Assembly (NCBI GenBank): GCA_012295275.1
Contig: CM022675.1
Coordinates: 8,174,332 to 8,238,331 of the forward strand
From: Chrysomallon squamiferum
Taxonomy: Eukaryota > Mollusca > Gastropoda > Neomphalida > Peltospiridae
DNA: 64,000 bases
Direction: 5' to 3'
The notes beneath the pieces were generated by a model. The model saw only the letters and a list, made by a program, of their open reading frames with translations. It had not been told where the DNA came from and ran no database searches. Made by a program: the position numbers and the translations under genes. How positions within the stretch are numbered: the stretch's first letter is position 1; each line of letters opens with the position of its first letter. This document shows, in pieces, positions 44,482 to 64,000 of the stretch.

Positions 44482-44927
44482 GAATGCTACGTTGGTAAAA
44501 AGAGGTGATTGTATTTTCTCCACACTATCGAGTCTAAACAAGTTGTTGATATTTGCTTTTCTGAAAAACAAGGCAATAATAATAATAATAATAACAAAAA
44601 CAATTTGAAGTAAATTATAAATTATTGACTGCAGTCAATTTTATCTCTGAAGGATGTTTTAATAGATAAAATTCAAACATTAAATATTTTTTCACAGGGT
44701 TGCACGTACCACTGACTGATACAGGAACTCTTGTTGTGGATGGAATCTTAGCTTCCAATTACGTTTATTTTGATCATGACGTGGCACAGTTCTTCGTGAG
44801 TCCGTTCCGGTGGTTTCCTTGGTTATTGAAACCATGGCAACAAAATGGATTGAGTCCTATTCTGAAACTCATGCAATCCTTAGTCGTCATGTTGAGGTCT
44901 TCCTATGATTACCGAATATTGAACTAA
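44482..44927 (+). pseudogene. Truncated Hint gene fragment J (damaged exon 4 and exon 5)
   Basis: Exon 4 (44482-44572, 91 bp) lacks 16 bp relative to the usual 107. The deletion removes the CPSGLC region and shifts the frame, and its donor is GC instead of GT. Exon 5 (44698-44927) is complete and open, with TGTLVVDGILASNYVYFD and YDYRILN. Exons 1-3 are absent: intron 3 sequence continues upstream to about 44190, then an inverted intron 2 piece appears. It shares WQQNGLSPILKLMQSLVVM with inverted fragment G. Confidence 0.85.
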
Positions 44928-45714
44928 GCTCGTTTTTAAATACTATTTCCTTATTTTTTCCCTCCTTTCATCCCCATTTATCTGTGTTGCCAATAATTAC
45001 TGAACGCAAACTAAATTGCTAGTTTCTGGTATTGTCATATTTGCGCTTTTATACTAAGTAATTAAATAGAGACACTGGAAACATGGAAACTAGGAAATTG
45101 TCTCCTACACTAAGAGGAGTGAACCTTTCTGATCCTTGGATCTCCTGCATGTAGTGAAGCAATAACAGCAAAAATTAAATGTTATTTTATCACTTGACTG
45201 ATTTAAGTAAAATATTATTCATTTATATATATATATATCTGTCTGTCTGTCTGTATTTCTGTCTCTTCGTATTATTTTATTGAATTGTTTGAAACAGATC
45301 TAAGGTCAGAGCAAGTAATGAAGTGAGAAGTCCGAAGTACACAATATTTTGTTCGACTGTTCATTCCAACCACCGTATTTACACTTTAACTTTGGTTTCC
45401 TTGATGAGTGCTTTCGAATTTAGAAACAAAGGATGATATAAATTTTACCACTCAAATATGACATTACAATTTGTATCTTCACGCAGTACAACAGAAATTA
45501 TAATAATTTTATTTTGAGAATTTTGCTGACATACCGCTTGTCATATTTCCAGCTACATTGAGTCATTACAAATTCAAATCGCTTCAGGTGATCTTGAAAC
45601 AAGCTATGCAAATTTCAAAAATATTTGAATTTATGATTGATTTCTTGCAACATATTTTACGACTATGCTAATCGCGAGGAAAAATGAGGATATGATAAAC
45701 CATTTCGTGTATGT

Positions 45715-45718
<4 letters not shown>

Positions 45719-45791
<73 letters not shown>
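45719..45791. repeat. (GA)n microsatellite beside a decayed promoter block
   Basis: About 73 bp of GA. The left flank holds GACTATGCTAATCGCG and AAACCATTTCGTGTATGTTA, a promoter-module derivative. Confidence 0.95.
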
Positions 45792-45793
<2 letters not shown>

Positions 45794-46189
45794 AAACTCA
45801 TGACATTATGGAATATTCGTTTATAAACCTGTTTTTTCATTTTTGTTTTTAAATACATTTTACTTTAGCGGTTTACTGTCCCTAGTACACGACGCATAAT
45901 TTTCTAATTCTTAACAAAATAAAGAGTGCAAGAAAAATAACATAATTAAATATATGAAACAGAAAAATTGCTCTATTAGATTTGTGTTTATCGTCTACAT
46001 ATCCAGAAGTATGCGGTGTTTGCAATGTCACATAATGAATATATTAATAATACTGTTTCGAATTCTTAGAATTTTAAGGACATTAAATATTTCTGTATAA
46101 CTAATTGTACTGAAATTTTGCCAGCCTTCATATCTGAAGTCTTTTTTAACCAACTGCCTAGAACGAGCTATCAGTTATTGGAAATAACC

Positions 46190-46720
46190 TGAATTAATGT
46201 TATATCTTCTAAACACAGGCTACGACTCACTACTTCACAACATGATATTTCAGTTATTATAAAATAGTAAATCAGATGATTGATTTTATTTATTTTTTTC
46301 ACTCTTTTATTGTATGTAAATGCTTTTTATGATCTATTATTTTTTTTTCAGATGCAAATAAGTTAAACCATTTCGTGTATATTTTTCATAGAGCTAGAGA
46401 AAAAAAAATTGTTTCTCTTTTCATTGGGAAAAAAATGTATGGTTGATATCGTTCTATTATATTCAGTGTAAGTATCAGTATACGTTCGTCGAATCGTTGT
46501 TTTCTCCACGAACTGTTCTCTTTGTTGTTGAGCGTAGATCGCAGTAAAAGTTAGTTTTTGACGAAGGAGAGATCGTCTTTTAACGCGCTGCTCGATTTTC
46601 ACGTGATGCCGCAAAATAATCCCCACGTCTGTTTCAAAGAGCAGGAAATTTTCTTTTCAGTAGCGTATTACTCGATCTATGCGTTTTATGTGTCTATATT
46701 TCTGGGGGTTTTTTAATTTT
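46190..46720 (+). other. Duplicated non-coding block with octamer and CACGTG, copy 2
   Basis: An octamer at 46352-46359 is followed by AAGTTAAACCATTTCGTG, and CACGTG lies at 46600-46605. It is the inverted counterpart of 35590-36060. No exon 1 is recognisable between it and the copy K promoter. Confidence 0.45.
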
Positions 46721-46968
46721 ATTTAATTTTTTTTTTTTTTTTCAGATAACTATGCAAAATGATTTTAGTTCTTCTGTCAAAAAAAAAAAAAGTAAAAAAC
46801 CCACAAAACAAGCCAATAAAATTTAGTCTGATGATTATTGCTATCAAAGTTATATTTGACATCCGTAATGTCTACGATCATGCAAAATTTAATCCGGTTA
46901 GTATACTTTCCTTTCGAAACAGACCTCACAAATGTTTAGATAGAGCCACTGATTAAAAATGCATGTGG

Positions 46969-46979
<11 letters not shown>

Positions 46980-47019
<40 letters not shown>
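46980..47019. repeat. (GA)n microsatellite
   Basis: 40 bp of GA, at the left edge of the direct duplication holding copies K and L. The matching edge is at 50335-50362. Confidence 0.95.
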
Positions 47020-47023
<4 letters not shown>

Positions 47024-47381
47024 AGAACTGATGAAATTGTACAATATTCTTTTATATACTTTCTCTCTTATAATTTGTCTTTTCAAAATATATTTTTACT
47101 ATTCAGATTTACTACCCCTAAAACACCATGCTTAAAAAACTGGTTTCAATCATGAGATATGCTCCGATCTTAAGTTATTTAATTTCAAAACGGATTGGAA
47201 CTCTAAGAATCGGTGGTCTAAATAATCTTTCGCAATGAAAAATTTTTTCTAATTTAATTATGCAAAAGAAATATTGTAGTTTTAAATGTTGCTATTGTCG
47301 AGAAAATAAATTTTACTTGGGTTGGAAATATTTCTTTGGACCTTACAATGTCTAGAGCCCAAGAGCCAGAAATTGCTGGTC

Positions 47382-47386
<5 letters not shown>

Positions 47387-47439
<53 letters not shown>
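47387..47439. repeat. (TA)n microsatellite
   Basis: About 53 bp of TA. The same site in the upstream region of copy L (50543-50558) is short. Confidence 0.9.
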
Positions 47440-47442
<3 letters not shown>

Positions 47443-47863
47443 GGTTTCACTGTCATTTTATATACAGATAATAATATAAAACTCTTACCTTCAAGTTACT
47501 CATATTACCCTGCTTTGGGAATATCGAAGGAATAAATATTTTTACGTCTCGTATACTTTCAAACACGAAATATTTTTGAACGCCATCGGAGAATTGAAAG
47601 GCTTACTGAATGTGATTGCCAGATTATAAATATTTGCCTTGGGCTGTGGTAGATCAAGGATACTAAAGAATCTTCAGATGCAAAATTTCTAATGTAGAGA
47701 GTGAAATGTGAGGTAAGAAATTTTTGAAAATGAACTTAATTAATGTTCTATCTTCAAAATATAGGCTCGGCTTTTTACTGCAGAATGTTTTATTTATTTA
47801 TAGCAGATTAAATTAAATTATTCAAATATATGATCGATTTTTTTGTTTCCTACATTTATGGCT

Positions 47864-47890
47864 ATGCAAATGAATTTTTGTAATGCAAAT
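47864..47890 (+). promoter_or_regulatory. Paired octamer promoter module of copy K
   Basis: ATGCAAAT at 47864-47871 and 47883-47890, followed by AAGTTACACCCAGGTTGG, ends 77 bp before the start at 47968. Confidence 0.65.
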
Positions 47891-47967
47891 AAGTTACACC
47901 CAGGTTGGGTATATTTACCAGAGAGCGGTAGGATAACAAAATCGCACAGTTGAAAAATATAGAAACT

Positions 47968-49898
<1,931 letters not shown>

Positions 49899-49992
49899 GG
49901 CCAATTTTGAAATATTTCGTTATTTAGTTATTCTGTCTTCTTTTTATCCCTGTTTCTCTGTTGACATTAAGATAACTGATAAACAAAATAAA

Positions 49993-50247
49993 TTACTAGA
50001 TGCTGGTATTGTCGTATTTATGTTTTTATAGTACATAGTTAAATCAAGACACTAAAAACGTGGAAGCTAGGGAAATGTCATCGTACACTAAAAGGAGTAC
50101 TTTCTTATGTCTTGGTACTCCTCTTCATACTTTTAGTAATATAGTGCACTGACTTTTCCGGTTAATAAATATGTATAGTAAATAAACTCGTTAAATAAAG
50201 TGAATTGAATATGAGTGTTGAAACATTCTGATCGGAGCACTAAATGC

Positions 50248-50312
<65 letters not shown>

Positions 50313-50331
50313 GTATGTATATATGTAAGAA

Positions 50332-50367
<36 letters not shown>

Positions 50368-50989
50368 AGAACTGATGAAATTGTACAATATTCTTTAATA
50401 TACTTTCTCTCTTTAATTACGCAAAAGAAATATTGTAGTTTTAAATGTTGCTATTGTCGAGAAAATAAATTTTACTTCGGTTGGAAATATTTCTTTGGAC
50501 CTTACAATGTCTAGAGCACAAGAGCCAGAAATTGCTGGTCCTAATATATATATATATAGACGGCTTCACTGTCATTTTATATACAGATAATAATATGAAA
50601 CTCTTACCTTCAAGTTATATTACTCATATTACCCTGCTTTGGGAATATCGAAGGAATAAATATTTTTACGTCTCGTATACTTTCAAACACGAAATATTTT
50701 TGAACGCCATCGGAGAATTGAAAGGCTTACTGAATCTAATTGCCAGATTATAAATATTTGCCTTGGGCTGTGGTAGATCAAGGATACTAAAGAGTCTTCA
50801 GATGCAAAATTTCTAATGTAGAGAGTGAAATGTGAGGTAAGAAAGTTTTTGAAAATGAACTTACTTAATGTTCTATCTTCAAAATATAGGCTCGGCTTTT
50901 CACAGCAGAATGTTTTATTTATTTATAGGTAGATTAAATTAAATTATTCAAATATATGATCGATTTTTTTGTTTCCTAATTTTATGGCT
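49993..50989. other. Spacer between copies K and L
   Basis: No gene is visible. It holds the 3' flank of K, a (TA)n and (TATG)n stretch (50250-50322) and a short GA tract (50335-50362). A near-exact repeat of the copy K upstream region follows, lacking about 190 bp present at 47065-47255. Confidence 0.6.
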
Positions 50990-51016
50990 ATGCAAATGAA
51001 TTTGTGTAATGCAAAT
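50990..51016 (+). promoter_or_regulatory. Paired octamer promoter module of copy L
   Basis: ATGCAAAT at 50990-50997 and 51009-51016, followed by AAGTTACACCCAGGTTGG, ends 77 bp before the start at 51094. Confidence 0.65.
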
Positions 51017-51093
51017 AAGTTACACCCAGGTTGGGTATATTTACGAGAGAGCGGTAGGATAACAAAATCGCACAGTTGAAAAATAGAGAAACT

Positions 51094-53100
<2,007 letters not shown>

Positions 53101-53197
53101 CAGATACTGAACTAAGGTCGTTTTTAAATACTGTTTTGTTATTTATTCGTTATATTTTATTTTGTCCCTATTTCTCTGTGTCGGCAAGCGAAATAAA

Positions 53198-56100
53198 TTA
53201 CTAGTTGCTGGTATTGTCATATGCGTGTCTTTATCGTAAATAAATTTAATCAACACAATGAAAACATATAAAGTAGTAAAACTGTATTCCTATAATAAGA
53301 GGCATAGAAAGGTCTGTATATGCACTGGGACTCCATGATGTAGCGAACTAGTGAAAGAGGACTTTATACAAATTTTGAATTATTTATTATTTAACTCATT
53401 TATTTATTTTTAACAAAAATGTTTCATTCGGTCCGTCCGATGAATGGTTTTGTGCACTAAATATATTTATTAAATAAATTTAACTGAATGTAGTGTTGAA
53501 ACATTCTGATTCATTTATAATAAATGAAACAGAATCATCATTTACTGTATAGATGTCTTACAAACATTCATGAACCATGACCCATATAATTAGATGTATT
53601 TTAATAAAATGCGGTTACGGATGTGTGTATATTCAAGTTTACTGGTTTAACTGAAATAAAAGTCATGTGTTTCTCTCTCTCTCTGTTTGCTTGCCTGTCT
53701 GTCTGTCTGTGTGTACTGAACAAAGACGACATCAAAAACAGAAAAGGAAAGAAAGAAAAATGAAACAAATGTCAAGAGGTTAATAGCGCACCTTCAAAAA
53801 CATTTTTTTAAAATATTATTGATGTAATTCCATTACTCGAGGCACATGAAGGATACAAAATTAAATTTCATTTATCTCGTTTTGTAAAGTTCATTATTTT
53901 TTTTAATTTGGAGAAATACTGAAATTTCTTGTTCATTCGTATTTGTTCATCAGGATCTGATATCAATACATATCTCATAATTTCAAGGCAAAATGTTACC
54001 CAAGAATAGGAATATTAAACCTCTTGAATCATCCGCACAAATTGCTTTTGACATCAGTTTAAATGTCAGTAGCATCAGTTTAAGGAATGTGGAAGCTTAA
54101 AATATTTTTGAAAGTAAAAAAGCAAAAACTGAATTGAAATCATGAACTTAGACAGTGTAACATTCGTTAAAAAAAAATCTAAACGTTTATGTTTGAAGAA
54201 AATCTGAAGATATATTCATGTTCTTTCTAATTCCCTTAGCACAAACCAAGGCAAAGTTGGAAAATATGCCAGTCTTTCTTGAAACTACTTTAGACTGATT
54301 TTTTTTTTTTCTGGACTGACTTCTTTATAAAACGGATAGATTAAAAACTAGTGACAATATCATTCCGGTTTAGACTACTCAGAACATTCACATTTTGCTC
54401 CTAGCCGAAAACTTCCAACGAAAGAATGTTTCTGAAACATCATGACAAACGTTCCATGCTGTTTTCTTACCTTTACCAAACACAGCAAACGCAACATCAT
54501 GTCCAGTGAACGTATGGAAAAAATCCCTTCATGGACTGGAATTCGTGGACGCTGTTTGAAACCGACACGGGGATTATCTCTACTGGCATCACGGGGATTA
54601 TTCTACTGACATCACGGGGATTATCTCTACTGGCATCACGGGGAAATCGAGGAGCTCGTTGAAAGACGTTCGCGCGTTCGTCAGAAATGAACTTCTACGC
54701 TCACCAACAAAGTCGACGGGAACGGGGTTGAGGAGAAAATTACGATTCGACGAACGTGTATTGATATTTACACTGAATATTATAGAACGTTAACAGCCAT
54801 AAGTTTTGCTAGAATGAAAACAGAAACATAATTTCAAAATGTAAAGATTACAGTACAGATATTGCTATGAATAGCATGTTCATTAACTTTAATTGTAACG
54901 GATTTGCTACCATGTGCGGTTGGATTCATGTCCTGTACAAATATTCAACTTCTTCATGGCAACATGGAGACAGCATCCGGGGACTTTCTTGCGCTGCTAA
55001 TGGCTTTTTATCCTTTCGTGACAACGACTCAGCTTGTCGTCTGAGCTTCAGACATATTTTCCGCAAGGAAGAGAAACAGCTCAGTCTGTTTGCTGGTGTC
55101 TTGATTTGGTGGCCATATTGAAAAATGTCTTGAAATTTTCAAATGACCAGTACAGACAGCAGTGAAAGACAACAGTGGCACATTTCATGCTTTTTTCATA
55201 ATTATTACCATTTACATAATTATCTCTTATCAGTTCCACAGCATTAAGCCAAGAAAGCATATGACAATTACTAATGTGCTACATTATCAGAAAAAGCGTG
55301 TGTCAAGGGAGTTTTAAAACATAGGATTCCACACTTAATTAATTTATGTAAATCGGACAACTACCAATACTTCTAAGCCACATCTTAATAAATGTCCCTC
55401 AGTGAGACAGATTCGATTAAAAATTACTGGAATTCAAATGTGCAAAATTTGAGCCTTGTATCGTAATGTGCACGATTTTTCTGATATCTACTACTGTATA
55501 TAAACAGGCGGAACGACAAGCTTTATTTGAATTTGTCAGATTTCTGGATATAGAATAAATATGCCCTTAAAATGTAACATAAACGCGTATGTCACGAAAA
55601 ACCAAAACAAAGATCTGAATAAAACCTTTAAGAACACCAGAGCTTAATGGAACGCAATTTTCGGATCCTGTAAACATTTTGACACTTTCTCCGCCAGTGC
55701 TGAAATTGAGTTATAAAAATTTTACAAAGATGTAAAAGGAAACGATCTAGAAAACTCTCTATAACCTGAAAGTGTCTAAGGCTTGTAATAATGTTCTCGC
55801 ATTCTTTGTAGACTACTTTCACACCATCATGATGGAAACTCTTATCTTCTACCAAACTATTCTGAGAGATATAGGATTGTAACATTTCCCAAAGAGATAT
55901 AGTTAAAAACAAATATAATAATAATTAAATCAAAAAATAAAATAAAATAAAATGATTCTCCAGGATTCAAAAAAAAAAGAAAAAAAAAAGAAAATGACAA
56001 CAGATTTTACCAAACGTGCACGGGCAAAGTACATTCAACAATCCTTCCACGCCTCTAGAACAGCTTGCACAAGATGTAAACGAATATAATTTTAAATTTC

Positions 56101-56204
56101 GAAAATCTTAATTTCAATTCCGCTCGTAGGTTGGATGCCTCCCAGACCTTAACATTAATTTCAATAGTCATTCATAAAAACAATACATTTTCTTAATAAC
56201 TTAC
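53198..56204. other. Spacer at the end of the Hint array
   Basis: No recognisable gene. It holds the 3' flank of copy L to about 53700 and a third partial copy of the CACGTG-type block (54540-54850). Two reading frames (54867-55121 plus; 55628-55912 minus, 94 codons) have no domain I know and no clear splice context, so they are not called. Confidence 0.45.
54540..54850 (-). other. Duplicated non-coding block, copy 3, with internal tandem repeat
   Basis: Related to 35590-35880 (same strand) and 46420-46640 (opposite strand). At 54568-54643 a unit of about 24 bp (CACGGGGATTATCTCTACTG...) is repeated three times where the other copies have one. The CACGTG of the others reads CACGGG here. Confidence 0.45.
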
Positions 56205-56887
56205 CTGTGAGAACCTTCTGACCTGCAGTTAGATGATACGTTTTTACTACTGAACCGTCTTAGAGTAGAGGATTACTGTCACCATGGTAACAGGGCGAGT
56301 TACAGCACCACGATCTAAATAGAATTTGGCACACAGCAACAAACGTAATCAAACAATGTCATTTGCATGTTGTTGTTTTTTATTTTTATCAGTACAAGTA
56401 CGTTTCTTCTGAAATAAAAATATGTTTAGTTAAACACGTTTGTGAGAAGCAAGACTCTGGGATACTATTTATTACAAAAATGGTCACACAGAGAGGCATA
56501 CAATGTATTATTAATAACGTTTTAGAAATGACCCATGTAGTCTAATAATAGTGAAATAGATTAGAGAAAATAAAAGCGTCTATGCGTTCTGCTCTAAGCG
56601 TATCCAAGATGATTTTTTTTATAGAAACAAACGACAGACAGAACTACATTTTGGCACACGTACTATAATCGTTTCCTCTGCTTATCTCAACAACAAAAAA
56701 ATGAACAGAAAGTGAAATAGGCACTGACCGTCAGACAGAGAGACAAGTTGCTCAGAATCACCTGCTGATAGACACATGCAAACAAAAACAACAAAAAACA
56801 GGCACGTGATACAGCGAAATGTTTTAATATGAAAATATCTCTGACATATTACCAGTAGCTCGATTTAGTAAAAGTAGAATATTCCAT
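56205..56887 (-). pseudogene. Relic Hint gene M on the minus strand (exons 1 and 2 only)
   Basis: Exon 1 relic at 56853-56887: MEYSTFTKSSYW, with a GT donor, resembles the MKYSTFLLLLL signal peptide but has lost most of its hydrophobic core. Exon 2 relic at 56205 to about 56345: the cysteine cluster and Hint start survive as CCNSPCYHGDS, a stop codon replaces the Glu of LEDGS, and the text ends HLTAGQKVLTG with a good donor. No exons 3-5 follow toward lower coordinates. A minus-strand octamer at 56962-56969 marks its old promoter. Confidence 0.75.
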
Positions 56888-56961
56888 AATTTCAAGACTT
56901 TTCAAATCTTTTTCTCTCTCTCTCTCTGTCGATATCTAGTATATCCGAAATGGTTTAATTT

Positions 56962-56969
56962 ATTTGCAT
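56962..56969 (-). promoter_or_regulatory. Octamer of the relic gene M promoter
   Basis: ATTTGCAT on the plus strand, followed on the minus strand by AAATTAAACCATTTCGGA, lies 75 bp from the relic ATG. That is the normal distance for this family. Confidence 0.5.
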
Positions 56970-57604
56970 TCTACAAAGTAATCTGTATGCAGTAAAAAAT
57001 AAAAATGTGTAAGAAAAAAATCAATCATATTTTTTAATATTTTACAATAATCTACATAAATAACTAAAACAGAAGAACAGAGCCATAGCCTGCATTTCTG
57101 AAAATAAAATATTAAGGGCTTATTTCAAAAAAATATTCTTACCACAAAGTTCCTTTGAGTTTAGATATCACGGCCGGCTATATTTCTGTAATCAGTTAAA
57201 AATTTGGAAGTCCTTCAAATTTAAAGAATTCGAAATAGTAAACACTATTCACTGTCCGACAACACGGTTTCATAGCTTTGGTTTACAATTCACGAAAACG
57301 TTTAATCTGAAATAAACCATCAACTTCTTTGTTATCACAGTTAGTTCGTGACCATTAATTTTGATAGATACGACAAAATTGACCATTAATTCTACGACAA
57401 ATAACGGCTTCCGACAAAGTATAGACTTTGTTTCAGTGATTCTAATTTCTTTGTACTCTCCACTTATAATCCATCTATTCCAAACTTTAGTTTGTTTCAT
57501 TGTAAAACATGAAGCTGTCGGCTAGGAAGAGAATATCAGTATATTGAATACAATAAATCGATATAATATTGTGACTTCTTTTTATCCTGTTTTTTCATGA
57601 AGAC

Positions 57605-57646
<42 letters not shown>

Positions 57647-58350
57647 GTTTTAGTTAGTGTTACAGTCAATTCTCACTTAGTGACCTACCAGTTTGATGAC
57701 TGCATAGCCATACAACCAGCTCTGACTGGTCCTTATTGTTTATAAGTGAAGAGGCATTACCCATTCTGCATCTTGTTCTCATCCACGCAGTCAGTCAATA
57801 TCCACTAGATAGCATATTTAAAATCTCCAAACAGTCTATACTTCATCTATATATTTTCACTTTATTGAGTACCACACAAATATACAATGTTGTAATTTTA
57901 GCTGATTCTGTTTTCATGTTTTGTAATATGCAAGAGCTGTGCAAATCAAAACAAAATGATCAAGTTTCTTTTACAGTTTTATTCTTTATTCAGAATAAAT
58001 AAAATATAATGCTTGTATTTACAATGTTCAAACCTAAGCTGGTGTATATTAGAGTATATTTCCGTACCTCTGTATATAACACACTATACACTACTGAATA
58101 AACAATTAAAAATGTTGTAAAATGCATTTATAAATGGTGCAACTTTAGGTGATGTTATAACAATATTTAAAGATGGCTGACACAAAACCACTACCTACAA
58201 AATATGCATGAAATATCAGTATGGGGCGTTTTCTTGCTTATTGTGCAATTCACTTAACAACCTAGACTTAGGAATAGAACTCAGGTCAATGAGGAATACC
58301 AGTATTTGACTTCATAAGAGCCAGAATTTTATTCCAAATATTTATTAAAT
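56970..58350. other. Spacer between the Hint array and MLX
   Basis: No gene is visible. It holds a (TAA)n tract at 57606-57643 and a block at 57655-57760 whose text (CTCACTTAGTGACCTACCAG) looks like a dispersed repeat, though only one copy is in the window. Short reading frames have no recognisable domain. Confidence 0.4.
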
Positions 58351-58351
58351 G

Positions 58352-58850
58352 TTGACGCCTTTGAAATAAACTTTGATGTATCTTTCTCCGTTACATCTTG
58401 TTTTACTTTTTATTTAAAACGTTTATTTTATTTTATTTTATTTTATTTTTTATTCAAATACTGGAACATTATTTATTAACCTTGACGCTTTTGAAATAAA
58501 CTTTGATGTGTGTTTGTCCGTAGCATCTACTAGGAATATCAGTTTTAATATATGGGTTGGATGGTGATACTTTATTTGTTTTACTTTTTATTTAAAATGT
58601 TTATTTTATTTTATTTTTATTTTTATTTTATTTTATTTTTGTTTCAAATACTGGAACAACATTATGTATTAACGTTGACGCCTTTGAAATAAACTTTGAT
58701 GTATCTTTCTCTGTTACATCTACTAGGAATATCAGTTTTAATATATGGGCTGGATGATGATGATACTTTGTTTTTTTACTTTTTATTTAAAATGTTTATT
58801 TTATTTTATTTTTATTTTTATTTTATTGTATAATAGTTTAGTTTATTTTT
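58352..58850. repeat. Tandem repeat, three units of about 130-195 bp
   Basis: Each unit contains TTTGAAATAAACTTTGATGT, a TACATC or AGCATC stretch, ACTTTTTATTTAAAA and TTTTA runs. Units start near 58352, 58487 and 58676. The second and third share an extra segment (CTAGGAATATCAGTTTTAAT) lacking in the first. Confidence 0.75.
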
Positions 58851-59540
58851 GTTTTATATTATATTTTATTTCAGATTTATTTTAATGTATGTATGTATGT
58901 ATGTATGTATAAACACATATACACACATATAGATATTTTATTTTATTCTATTTTTATTTTGTTTCTATGTGCAGAATAAAAAAAATGTATATTTTGCTGA
59001 CAACGAAGTACAACAAATATTATCTTTGTAACAACAGAACTGTCATGAATTATTTTTATATTGTTTTAGTGTTAAAACTCGTCAATTGAAGATTCTAGTT
59101 TAAATAGTAACTGAAATAAAAGTAAAAGACTGAAAATTTTAAAACAATTTTCAGTTTCATTGTACAAATCGTTTTGTATATTTGTGCATATATGTACAAC
59201 TGATATGTAATTCTCTAAAAAAATTATCAGCAAATCGTCTTGTATATTCATGCTTATGTACAATTCATCTGTAATTCAGCAAATGTTTCATTTAAAGAAT
59301 ATGTACAAAGGTATAAAATATTTTTAAAACAATCATTTCTTTTATGAATTGATAAAACTGAAAACTACTTCAAACTGTCACTGAACAATCTGGAGTCTGA
59401 GTTATAATGTTATCACATAATAAAAGTTCTTTTATTTATTATTATTATTTTCTTTTAATGAGTTGTCGTTCTTGAAGTGAGTTACCTCCCTTGTTTATAC
59501 CAATGGCTGCTGTGCTTCGTGATGTGTTCGTTAAATGTTG

Positions 59541-63767
<4,227 letters not shown>

Positions 63768-64000
63768 CTGTAGAAAGAGAAAAAATAAATAATTAAAATC
63801 TCTCATCACTTCAGGAGAAGATAAATCACGCTTCTTCTTGTTCTGAGTGTGGCCTGGATGAGAAAGTTCAGCTGACGTTTGAAGAAGAAATATTTAATTT
63901 AAAAAAATAAATAAAAATAAAATAAAGTCAGATTGTTATTAAAATATGTAACTTTTGACAAAATCTGGAGCTAATTTTAAAATTTATATTAGAAAAAAAT
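63768..64000. other. MLX intron at the window end
   Basis: Intron sequence upstream of the bHLH exon. I see no further MLX exon before the window ends. Confidence 0.5.

Larger units (their letters stand above)
44698..46960. repeat. Inverted duplication arm with fragment J
   Basis: Reverse-complement partner of 35130-37756, carrying exon 5, the 3' flank, the (GA)n tract 45719-45791 and the octamer/CACGTG block. Confidence 0.65.

Noticed and set aside
54867-55121. 84-codon frame containing QHGDSI, reminiscent of HGDS
   Set aside because: Only four residues match. No cysteine precedes them, and the rest does not follow the Hint pattern.
55628-55912. 94-codon minus-strand reading frame
   Set aside because: No recognisable domain, no clear splice sites and no second copy. 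It might be an element fragment but cannot be supported.

Overview
This is AT-rich, intron-rich animal nuclear DNA, dense in microsatellites ((GA)n, (TAA)n, (TTTA)n). Small exons with GT-AG introns and a clear MLX gene mark it as metazoan. A lophotrochozoan such as a mollusc is a guess from the overall look, not something the sequence proves.

Region 1 (about 0.2-53.1 kb, with relics to 57 kb) is a cluster of paralogous five-exon genes for small secreted proteins of about 247-253 residues. Each has a signal peptide (exon 1), a stretch of about 32-40 residues with eight cysteines (exon 2), and a complete Hedgehog-type Hint (Hog) autoprocessing domain (end of exon 2 to exon 5). There is no Hedge signalling domain. 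By eye, the Hint part aligns without a gap to Drosophila Hog from Cys1 through the TxxH motif (T69, H72). Three expected features differ: the residue before Cys1 is Cys instead of Gly, position 46 is Lys or Glu instead of the catalytic Asp used for cholesterol transfer, and the cysteine at about 143 is Asn, Ser or Ile. Seven copies read intact (starting at 347, 17652, 23995, 32655 on the minus strand, 39019, 47968 and 51094). Two carry single-base frameshifts (5365 and 13458). Four are fragments (21.3, 37.5, 44.5 and 56.2-56.9 kb).

Most copies share a promoter module with two POU-type octamers (ATGCAAAT) about 19 bp apart, 70-110 bp upstream of the start codon. Further modules lie in first introns and between genes. 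Many intergenic (GA)n tracts sit beside decayed module copies in which the octamer reads ATGCTAAT. The cluster has grown by direct duplication (17.7/24.0 kb and 48.0/51.1 kb pairs) and by inversion (29.2-33.8 versus 37.9-42.1 kb; 35.1-37.8 versus 44.7-47.0 kb).

Region 2 (53.1-59.4 kb) holds duplicated non-coding blocks, a relic Hint gene on the minus strand, and a tandem repeat at 58.35-58.85 kb.

Region 3 (59.4-64 kb) is the 3' part of MLX, a bHLH-leucine-zipper partner of MondoA/ChREBP and MAD proteins. It lies on the minus strand with six coding exons in the window; its N-terminus lies outside. Its introns hold minisatellites, two of which touch exon boundaries.

I saw no rRNA, tRNA, CRISPR array or intact transposase gene.
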